Notes under the pieces: model-generated
The model's input: the letters and a program-made list of their open reading frames with translations, nothing else
Told to the model about the DNA's origin: nothing
The model's database searches: none
In this document: positions 46,373 to 53,105 of the stretch, in pieces
How the letters are laid out: every line of letters begins with the position of its first letter
Position numbering within the stretch: the first letter of the stretch is position 1
Program-made: the position numbers and the translations under genes
NCBI RefSeq assembly: GCF_943181405.1
Contig: NZ_CALPBY010000003.1
Span: 649,760 to 713,759 of the forward strand
Direction of reading: 5' to 3'
DNA: 64,000 bases
DNA from: Cellulosimicrobium sp. Marseille-Q4280
GTDB lineage: Bacteria; Actinomycetota; Actinomycetes; Actinomycetales; Cellulomonadaceae

Positions 46373-48730
46373 GTGCATGCTCCGTCCGACGTCCCGGCGC
46401 CTTCCCGCGTCGACCGCCACGCGCCCGTCCCCCGGCTCGGCGTCCACCTCGCCGGTGACGGGGTCGACGTCGCCGTGCAGGCCTCCCACGCGACCGCCGT
46501 GGAGCTGTGCCTCGTCGACGCCGTCGACGCCGCGGACGACGGCGGGGATCGCGGTGACGTCGGCGGCGGCGCGGTCGCGTCGCGGTTCCGCGAGCGCCGG
46601 GTGGCGCTCGAGGGGCCGGCGTTCGGCGTCTGGCGCGCGCACGTGCCCGGCGTCCGCGCCGGTCAGCGCTACGGCTTCCGCGTCCACGGCCCGTGGGACC
46701 CCGCGGCCGGCCTGCGGCACAACCCCGCGAAGCTCCTCGTCGACCCCTACGCGCGCGGCCTCGTGGGCGAGCTCGTCGACGACCCGGCGATCCGCGGCCA
46801 CGCGGGCGCCGACCCGTACGGGCCTGCCGACGACCGGGACTCCCTGGGGTTCGTGCCGCACTCCGTGGTCGTCGCGGAGCCGACGGGCCCGGTCGCGCCG
46901 CGGCCGCACGTCCCCTGGTCGGAGACGGTGGTGTACGAGGCGCACGTGCGCGGGCTCACGCAGCGGCTGGAGGCGCTCCCCGAGCACCTGCGCGGCACGT
47001 ACGCGGGGCTCGCGCACCCGGTGACGATCGAGCACCTGCGGTCGCTCGGCGTCACGACGATCGAGCTGCTGCCCGTGCACGCGAACGTCCCGGAGCCCCA
47101 CCTGCTGGCGAGCGGCCGCACCAACTACTGGGGGTACTCGACGCTCGGCTTCTTCGCCCCGCACGCCGCGTACGCGACGCGCGCCGCGCAGGCCGCCGGG
47201 CCGGGCGCCGTCCTCGACGAGGTGCGGGGCATGGTCCACCTCCTGCACGAGGCGGGCCTCGAGGTGCTGCTCGACGTCGTCCACAACCACACGTGCGAGG
47301 GCGGCGCCGACGGCTACCACCTGTCGTGGCGCGGCCTCGACAACGCGGTGCACTACTTGCACGACGGCGCGACGCCCGCCCGGCTCGCCGACGTCACCGG
47401 GACGGGCAACTCGCTCGACTTCCGCCGGCCCGCCGTCGTGCGCGCGGCGCTCGACTCGCTGCGGTACTGGGCAGAGGGCGTGGGCGTGGACGGGTTCCGG
47501 TTCGACCTCGCCGTCACGCTCGGGCGCGGCGAGAGCGGCTTCGACCCCGACCACCCGTTCCTCGTCGCGCTCCAGACCGACCCGGTGCTCAGCGGGCTCA
47601 AGCTCGTCGCCGAGCCGTGGGACGTCGGACCGGGCGGATGGCGCACGGGCCAGTTCCCGCCGCCGATGGCCGAGTGGAACGACCGCTTCCGCGACGCCGT
47701 GCGCCAGTTCTGGCTCGCCGACGCACGTGAGGCGTCGCACGGACGGCCGGGGCACGGCGTGCGCGACCTCGCGACGCGGCTCGCGGGGTCCGCGGACCTG
47801 TTCGGCCGCAGCGACCCGCCGCTCCTGCGCGGCCCGGTCGCGTCGGTGAGCTACGTGACGGCGCACGACGGGTTCACGCTCGCCGACCTCGTCGCGTACG
47901 ACCACAAGCACAACCTCGCCAACGGCGAGGGCAACCGGGACGGCACGAACGACAACCGGTCGTGGAACCACGGGCTCGAGGGTCCGGTCTCGACGCCGGA
48001 CGCGACGACCACCGTGTCGGGTGCGGCGGGAGGCGGCACGGGAGCGGTCCCCGAGGACCCCCACGGTGCGGACGGCAGCGCGCTCGGTCCCGGTGTCGAG
48101 ATCGCGCCGCTGCGGCGACGCTCGATCCGCAACCTCTTCGCGACGCTCGTGCTCGCGGCCGGCACGCCCATGATCACGGCCGGCGACGAGATGGGCCGTA
48201 CCCAGCGGGGCAACAACAACGCGTACGTGCAGGACGGCGAGACGTCGTGGGTCTCGTGGGACCTGTCGCCGTGGCGCAAGGACCTCCTCGCCACCGCCCG
48301 GTACCTGCTCGCGCTGCGTCGCGAGCACCCGGCGCTGAGACCCGACACGTTCTACACCGGGCGTCCCGTACCCGGGTCGCACGTGCCCGGGGTGCCCGAC
48401 CTCGTCTGGTTCGACGCCGACGGCGAGCTGCTCGACCACGCGACGTGGCACGACCCGCAGGTGCGCACGCTCCAGATGCTGCGCACCGCGCCGGAGCCCG
48501 GCGCGAGCGACGTCCTCGTCGTCCTGGCGGGCTCCCTCGACGCCGTCGACGTGACGCTGCCGAGCGTGCGCGCCGCGGCCGGTGAGGCCCTCGAGCGGTG
48601 GTCCCTCGTGTGGGACTCCGACTGGGAGCACCCCGACGACCAGGGCGACGAGGACGCCCGGGCGGGCGACGTCGTCGTGCTCGAGCCGCTCAGCGTGCGG
48701 GTGTACGTCTCCCCCACCCCGCCGAGGTAG
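46373..48730 (+). CDS. glgX: Glycogen debranching enzyme GlgX
   Basis: 785 residues. An N-terminal CBM48-like domain (RYGFRVHGPWDPAAGLRHNPAKLLVDPYAR) precedes a GH13 barrel. The nucleophile is in VDGFRFDLAVTLGR, the acid in LVAEPWDVGPGGW and the third carboxylate in VTAHDGFTLADLV; NLANGEGNRDGTNDNRSWNHG is isoamylase-like. A roughly 30-residue Gly/Ala-rich insertion follows the latter. It removes limit-dextrin branches left by GlgP. The GTG at 46373 is 6 bases after a -10-like CACAAT. The upstream in-frame extension is not supported. Confidence 0.95.
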   Translation: MHAPSDVPAPSRVDRHAPVPRLGVHLAGDGVDVAVQASHATAVELCLVDAVDAADDGGDRGDVGGGAVASRFRERRVALEGPAFGVWRAHVPGVRAGQRYGFRVHGPWDPAAGLRHNPAKLLVDPYARGLVGELVDDPAIRGHAGADPYGPADDRDSLGFVPHSVVVAEPTGPVAPRPHVPWSETVVYEAHVRGLTQRLEALPEHLRGTYAGLAHPVTIEHLRSLGVTTIELLPVHANVPEPHLLASGRTNYWGYSTLGFFAPHAAYATRAAQAAGPGAVLDEVRGMVHLLHEAGLEVLLDVVHNHTCEGGADGYHLSWRGLDNAVHYLHDGATPARLADVTGTGNSLDFRRPAVVRAALDSLRYWAEGVGVDGFRFDLAVTLGRGESGFDPDHPFLVALQTDPVLSGLKLVAEPWDVGPGGWRTGQFPPPMAEWNDRFRDAVRQFWLADAREASHGRPGHGVRDLATRLAGSADLFGRSDPPLLRGPVASVSYVTAHDGFTLADLVAYDHKHNLANGEGNRDGTNDNRSWNHGLEGPVSTPDATTTVSGAAGGGTGAVPEDPHGADGSALGPGVEIAPLRRRSIRNLFATLVLAAGTPMITAGDEMGRTQRGNNNAYVQDGETSWVSWDLSPWRKDLLATARYLLALRREHPALRPDTFYTGRPVPGSHVPGVPDLVWFDADGELLDHATWHDPQVRTLQMLRTAPEPGASDVLVVLAGSLDAVDVTLPSVRAAAGEALERWSLVWDSDWEHPDDQGDEDARAGDVVVLEPLSVRVYVSPTPPR

Positions 48731-48790
48731 TACCCCGGTCCCGCGAGGTCGAGGCTCCCGCCCGTGCACGGTGTGCTCTAGTGTTCGCGC

Positions 48791-50545
48791 ATGGGTGACA
48801 CCGTGGTCGACTCCTCCGTCAGCTCGCACACCGTCGAGAACCCCGATGTCGTCGTCGTGGGGGCAGGCCTCGCCGGGCTCGTCGCCGCGACGGAGCTCAC
48901 CGCCGCCGGTCGTCGCGTCGTGCTGCTCGACCAGGAACCCGCAGCGAGCCTCGGGGGTCAGGCGTGGTGGTCGTTCGGCGGCCTGTTCCTCGTCGGGTCG
49001 CCCGAGCAGCGCCGCATGGGCGTCACGGACTCGGCCGAGCTCGCGTTCGACGACTGGCTCGGGTCCGCGCAGTTCGCCGCCGGCGCCGACCGTGGCGAGG
49101 GACCGGACCGGCACGGGTACGCGTGGGCCCGGGCGTTCGTGGACTTCGCCGCGGGCGACATGAGGTCGTGGCTGCACGCCAAGGGCGTGCGGTGGTTCCC
49201 GCTCGTGCAGTGGGCCGAGCGCGGCGGGTACCCCGTGCTCGCGGGCGCCGACGGCGGCGCCTCGGGGGCGCACGGCAACTCGGTCCCGCGCTTCCACGTC
49301 ACGTGGGGCACCGGTCCCGCCGTCCTCGAGCCGTTCGTCCGCGCCGCGCTCGACGCGCGGGCCGCCGGTCTGCTCGACCTCCGGTTCCGGCACCGCGTGA
49401 CGTCGCTCGTCGTGACCGACGGCGCGGTCACGGGCGTGCGCGCGGAGGTCCTCGCGCCGTCGGACGTGGAGCGCGGTGCACCCTCCTCGCGGGACGTGGT
49501 CGGCGACGTCGAGATCGCGGCGAGCGCCGTCGTCGTGACGTCGGGCGGGATCGGCGCGAACCACGAGCTCGTGCGCTCCCGGTGGCCGAGGGCGGCGGGG
49601 ACGTTGCCGGCGCGGATGCTCTCGGGCGTCCCGGACTCCACGGACGGGCTGATGATCGGCGTCGCGGCCGGCGCGGGTGCCGCGCTCGTGCACGAGGACC
49701 GCATGTGGCACTACCCCGAGGGCATCGCCAACCACTCCCCCGTGTGGACCGATCACGGCATCCGCATCCTGCCCGGGCCGAGCTCTCTGTGGCTCGACGC
49801 CGACGGCAACCGGCTCCCCGCGCCGCTGTTCCCGGGCTTCGACGCGCTCGGCGCGCTACAGCACGTCACGGAGCGCGGCGACGACCACTCCTGGTTCGTG
49901 CTCAACAAGGCGATCATGGAGAGCGAGTTCGCGCTCTCGGGCTCCGAGCAGAACCCCGACCTCACGGGCAAGGACGTGCGCCTGCTCGCGCAGCGCGTGC
50001 TGCCGGGCGCCGTCGGGCCGGTCGCGCGGTTCGCCGAGCAGTCGCCCGAGTTCGTGTGGGCCGACACCCCCGAGGAGCTCGCGGGCCGCATGAACGCGCT
50101 CGTCGACGCGACGCCCGGCTCGCGCGGTCACGTCGACGCCGCGGCGCTCGCCCGGCTCGTCCACCTCCGCGACGAGCAGGTCCGCACCGGGCTCGGCAAG
50201 GACCCGCAGGTCGTCGCGACCGCGATGGCCCGCCGCTACCGCGTCGACCGGCTCATCCGCGTCTCCCCGCCGCGCCCGCTCACGACGCCGAAGGACGGGC
50301 CCCTGCTCGCCGTGCGGCTCTCGGTGCTCACGCGCAAGACGCTCGGCGGGCTGTGGACCGACACGTCGGCGCGCGTCCTGCGCGCGGACGGCTCCGTGCT
50401 GCCCGGCCTCTGGGCCGCCGGCGAGGCGGCCGGGTTCGGCGGCGGCGGGGTGCACGGGCACCGCGCGCTCGAGGGCACGTTCCTCGGCGGCTGCCTCTTC
50501 TCGGGGCGGGTCGCCGGCCGGGCGCTCGCGGCCGAGCTCGCCTGA
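48791..50545 (+). CDS. FAD-dependent dehydrogenase (fumarate reductase/KstD-like flavoprotein)
   Basis: 584 residues. The N-terminal dinucleotide-binding motif is VVVGAGLAGLVAATELTAAGRRVVLLDQE. An FAD_binding_2 body includes SLGGQAWWSFGGLF, SGGIGANHELVRSRWP and SGVPDSTDGLMIG. The C-terminal FAD motif is PGLWAAGEAAGFGGGGVHGHRALEGTF. It resembles actinobacterial flavoprotein dehydrogenases often listed near ketosteroid dehydrogenases. The substrate is unknown, and the nearby ETF genes are only a positional hint. The ATG lies 6 bases after TAGTGT (48779-48784), suggesting a leaderless transcript. Confidence 0.9.
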   Translation: MGDTVVDSSVSSHTVENPDVVVVGAGLAGLVAATELTAAGRRVVLLDQEPAASLGGQAWWSFGGLFLVGSPEQRRMGVTDSAELAFDDWLGSAQFAAGADRGEGPDRHGYAWARAFVDFAAGDMRSWLHAKGVRWFPLVQWAERGGYPVLAGADGGASGAHGNSVPRFHVTWGTGPAVLEPFVRAALDARAAGLLDLRFRHRVTSLVVTDGAVTGVRAEVLAPSDVERGAPSSRDVVGDVEIAASAVVVTSGGIGANHELVRSRWPRAAGTLPARMLSGVPDSTDGLMIGVAAGAGAALVHEDRMWHYPEGIANHSPVWTDHGIRILPGPSSLWLDADGNRLPAPLFPGFDALGALQHVTERGDDHSWFVLNKAIMESEFALSGSEQNPDLTGKDVRLLAQRVLPGAVGPVARFAEQSPEFVWADTPEELAGRMNALVDATPGSRGHVDAAALARLVHLRDEQVRTGLGKDPQVVATAMARRYRVDRLIRVSPPRPLTTPKDGPLLAVRLSVLTRKTLGGLWTDTSARVLRADGSVLPGLWAAGEAAGFGGGGVHGHRALEGTFLGGCLFSGRVAGRALAAELA

Positions 50546-50572
50546 CTCCCAGCGAGCGAGGCCCCGGTCGCC

Positions 50573-50610
50573 ACGGGACGGGACGGGGCGGGACGCGACG
50601 GGACGGGACC
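50573..50610. repeat. Degenerate tandem repeat of CGGGA units
   Basis: About seven units of (A)CGGGA/CGGGG directly after the FAD dehydrogenase stop. G tracts recur every 5 bases. It is probably slippage-generated and lies 70 bp before the next gene start. Confidence 0.6.
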
Positions 50611-50678
50611 ACGATCGCCCCGGATCGGCGGTCTCGCCGCCTCGGTCCCTCGGCACGCGGCCGGTAGGGTCACCGACC

Positions 50679-51875
50679 ATGACCGTGCACGACGACGCGA
50701 GCGAGCCGGACGACGTCGCGCACCCGGAGACCGGCCGGACGCCCGACGTCCCCGTGGACGCCGCCGCGTGCGAGCGGTTCTTCCGACGGAACGGCCTCCC
50801 GCTCCTCGTCGAGGGCCACTCGCTCGACCGTGACGTGTTCGGCCGATCGGCACCGTTCCTCCTCGTCGTGCTGCTCGCCGAGCTGTCCGGTGCCGTCCGG
50901 ATGGGCTGGCCGGCCTGGGCGAACGTGCTCGCGCTGCTCGGGGGCGCCGCGCTCGTGGGGGCGGCCTACGCCGCGCTCAACGTGCTGCGTGGCCGGCGGT
51001 GGACGACCCTGCCGCAGTCCGTCGGTCTTCCCGAGCTCGCGTTCTTCGTCCTCGTGCCGGCCCTGCTCCCCCTGGTGTTCGGCGGACAGTGGGTCGACGC
51101 GCTGGTCACCGTCGTCGGGAACCTCGTGCTGCTGGGAGTCGTGCGCGTCGTCGTGGGCTACGGGGTGCTGTCGTCGCTGTGGTGGGGACTGGCGCGCGTC
51201 GTCGACGAGCTGGGGGCGTCGTTGCTGCGGCTCGTGCGCCTCCTGCCGCTGCTGCTCGTGTTCTCGCTGGTGCTGTTCTACAACGCCGAGGTCTGGCAGG
51301 TGTTCGACCGGACGCACGGCGTCGCCGACCTCGTGCTCGGCGGGTTCTTCCTCCTGCTGGTCGTGCTCTTCGTGGCGCTGCGCGTGCCCGGCGAGGCGCG
51401 TGAGTCGCTCGCCGACGCTGCGGCAGACGTGCCCGACGGCGAGCTCGCCGCCCGCTTCAGCCGGCGCCAGATGGCGAACCTCGCCGCGATGATCGCGACG
51501 AGCCAGCTGCTGCAGGTGCTCGTCGTGAGCCTCGGCATGGGCGTGTTCTTCATGGCGCTCGGCACGCTCACCGTCACGCCGGAGGTCATGGCGCTGTGGG
51601 ACGTCGACGGCGGCACGTGGCAGCGCACCGTCGAGCTCGCGGGCGGCTCGGGCGTCGAGGGCGCGCAGCTCGTCGTCACGCAGACGCTGCTGCGCGTGTC
51701 CGTCGCGATCGCCACGTTCACCGGGCTGTACTACGCCATCTCCGTGCAGGTCGACGCGGTATACCGCGAGGAGTTCGTCGAGGGCATCGGCACCCAGCTG
51801 CGCGACGTCCTGCGCACCCGAGCCCGCTACCTCACCCTCGTCCCTCGCGAGATAGACGCCCCAGCCGCGAGATAG
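50679..51875 (+). CDS. Integral membrane protein of unknown function
   Basis: 398 residues, not recognised. A polar N-terminal region of about 58 residues is followed by around six to eight hydrophobic segments, including FLLVVLLAELSGAV, VLALLGGAALVGAAY, LAFFVLVPALLPLVF, LLPLLLVFSLVLF and LVLGGFFLLLVVLFVAL. A cytoplasmic-looking loop with FSRRQMANLAAMIATSQ separates the last pair. The ATG lies 8 bases after TAGGGT (50665-50670), probably leaderless. Its last residues, REIDAPAAR and the stop TAG, are encoded by a TAGA-type repeat shared with the convergent neighbour. Confidence 0.85.
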   Translation: MTVHDDASEPDDVAHPETGRTPDVPVDAAACERFFRRNGLPLLVEGHSLDRDVFGRSAPFLLVVLLAELSGAVRMGWPAWANVLALLGGAALVGAAYAALNVLRGRRWTTLPQSVGLPELAFFVLVPALLPLVFGGQWVDALVTVVGNLVLLGVVRVVVGYGVLSSLWWGLARVVDELGASLLRLVRLLPLLLVFSLVLFYNAEVWQVFDRTHGVADLVLGGFFLLLVVLFVALRVPGEARESLADAAADVPDGELAARFSRRQMANLAAMIATSQLLQVLVVSLGMGVFFMALGTLTVTPEVMALWDVDGGTWQRTVELAGGSGVEGAQLVVTQTLLRVSVAIATFTGLYYAISVQVDAVYREEFVEGIGTQLRDVLRTRARYLTLVPREIDAPAAR

Positions 51876-51920
51876 AGCTCCCGGAGCCCTTTCTCGCGAC
51901 CGCGCGCTCTATCTCGCGGC
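51846..51920. repeat. TAGA-type inverted repeat cluster, left of the DUF559 gene
   Basis: Three copies of a CGCGAGATAGA motif: plus at 51846, plus in the arm 51864-51878, minus in the arm 51906-51920. The two arms are a perfect 15-bp inverted repeat, GCCGCGAGATAGAGC/GCTCTATCTCGCGGC, with a 27-base loop. The AGATAG of one arm supplies the TAG stop of the membrane-protein gene, and that of the other arm supplies the TAG stop of the convergent DUF559 gene. It probably also terminates both transcripts. Confidence 0.8.
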
Positions 51921-52916
51921 GCGTCGAACGAGCGCCGACCGGATTCTGCGGACGAGCAGATCCGGGTCCGCGAGGTCGCCCCAGGTGACCCGCAGGACGA
52001 ACCACCCCGCCTCCACGAGCGCGTCGTGACGTGCCTTCTCCGCAAGCAGCCGTCCTTGCGGGTCGCCGAACTCGCCGCCGGAGTACTTGACCGCGCCGTC
52101 GAACTCGACGGCGACCCGCTGCTCCGTCCAGGCGAGGTCGAGCCGGTACTCGCCACGCCAGGTCGACACCACGTGGTTCGGCTCCGGACGCGAGAGTCCT
52201 CCGTCGACCGCGATCCACCGGACCGCGCTCTCACCCGGGGACTCCGACCGGCCGTCGGCCTCGGCCAGCACCCGCCGTGCTCGCCGCACGCCTCGCCCAC
52301 CGGCGGCAGCCTCGAGCACCGCCGCGACCCGCCCGATGTCCGCGCCGGCACGGAGGCCGGAGTCCGCGACGACGATCCCGGCCGTGGGCGCGAGATGGCG
52401 TGCGCAGTCGACGATGGTCCGCTCGAGCGACGTGACCGGCAACCCGTCGACCTCACCTCGGTCCGTCACGGGGAGTGGCGTCCAGTGCCGCCGGACACCT
52501 GGATCTGCACGACGCCGCACGGAGGGGTTCCCGAGCTGCGTCACGTGGACCTCCTCGGCGAGGCGCCACGTCCAGAGCCCGTGCAGGACGGCTGCCGTCG
52601 AGTGGCTGAACCAGAAGTCCGTCGTCAGCCGCTCGGCGAGCGCGACGGCCTGCACCACGACCGACTCCCTCCTGCGCTGCGCCGGAGGCGTCCGAGAAGA
52701 GGGGGTGGTCACGTAGATCCCCCGGCGCGCCCGCACGAGCGTGCCGCGACGGAGGTCACCGGCGATCTCCGCGCGCCGCTCCGCGGAGAAGCGCACCACG
52801 GATGGCAGGGGCGCGTTCCACGCGTCGTCGGCACGTCCCGGCGGACGACGTGTTCCTCTCGGAATTCGACCCGCCGCCCGCCGCGCCGCCTCGGCATCGT
52901 GCCCGTCCGTGTCCAT
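51909..52916 (-). CDS. AbiEi-like winged-helix / DUF559 endonuclease-fold protein
   Basis: 335 residues. The N-terminal part resembles the AbiEi antitoxin-like winged helix (DLRRGTLVRARRGIYVT; FWFSHSTAAVLHGLWTW; VTSLERTIVDCARHL). The C-terminal DUF559 domain has a PD-(D/E)XK nuclease pattern: ESPGESAVRWIA, EYRLDLAWTEQRVAVEFDG and LLAEKARHDALVEAGWFVLRVTWGDL. Such two-part genes are common, often multicopy, in high-GC actinobacteria and of unproven function. It is flanked on both sides by TAGA-type inverted repeats. It ends exactly in the left repeat (51906-51920), which provides its TAG. It separates glgP from the membrane-protein gene as an apparent insertion in the glycogen cluster. Confidence 0.85.
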   Translation of the reverse strand: MDTDGHDAEAARRAAGRIPRGTRRPPGRADDAWNAPLPSVVRFSAERRAEIAGDLRRGTLVRARRGIYVTTPSSRTPPAQRRRESVVVQAVALAERLTTDFWFSHSTAAVLHGLWTWRLAEEVHVTQLGNPSVRRRADPGVRRHWTPLPVTDRGEVDGLPVTSLERTIVDCARHLAPTAGIVVADSGLRAGADIGRVAAVLEAAAGGRGVRRARRVLAEADGRSESPGESAVRWIAVDGGLSRPEPNHVVSTWRGEYRLDLAWTEQRVAVEFDGAVKYSGGEFGDPQGRLLAEKARHDALVEAGWFVLRVTWGDLADPDLLVRRIRSALVRRAAR

Positions 52917-53019
52917 GCGGCACAGCGTGGCCGAGCCGGACCGCCGTCGCCAGACCGAGCGGCGGGCCTGTGGACGAGCGGACGACCCGTCGCCGTCACC
53001 TCGCCCTGGCGCGCTGCCC

Positions 53020-53095
53020 GCGACGTAGAGCCCGCGGTCGTGAGGTAGAACGCGGCGGGTTCTACCTCACGACCGCGGCTTCTATCTCGCGATCA
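53020..53095. repeat. TAGA-type inverted repeat cluster, right of the DUF559 gene
   Basis: A perfect 20-bp inverted repeat, 53032-53051 (ending GTGAGGTAGAAC) and 53059-53078 (beginning GTTCTACCTCAC), with a 7-base loop GCGGCGG. It is flanked by outer imperfect arms GCGACGTAGAG (53020-53030) and CTTCTATCTCGCGA (53079-53092). It therefore has four motif copies in two inverted pairs. It begins 8 bases past the glgP stop and 100 bp upstream of the DUF559 start, so it probably acts as the glgP terminator. Confidence 0.82.
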
Positions 53096-53105
53096 CGCCT
53101 CGGTG

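Noticed and set aside
50573-50610. G-quadruplex repeat of the same family as 33079 and 63930
   Set aside because: The CGGGA unit repeat lacks the TCGCCCTGGG leader and its tracts are evenly spaced, so it is a simple tandem repeat.
51909-52916. Complete type IV toxin-antitoxin module
   Set aside because: The AbiEi-like part is fused to a DUF559 domain, and no AbiEii nucleotidyltransferase toxin is encoded next to it.
53020-53095. CRISPR array or tRNA-like element
   Set aside because: The structure is one perfect hairpin with outer arms, not evenly spaced direct repeats with unique spacers, and no tRNA arms or anticodon stem can be drawn.
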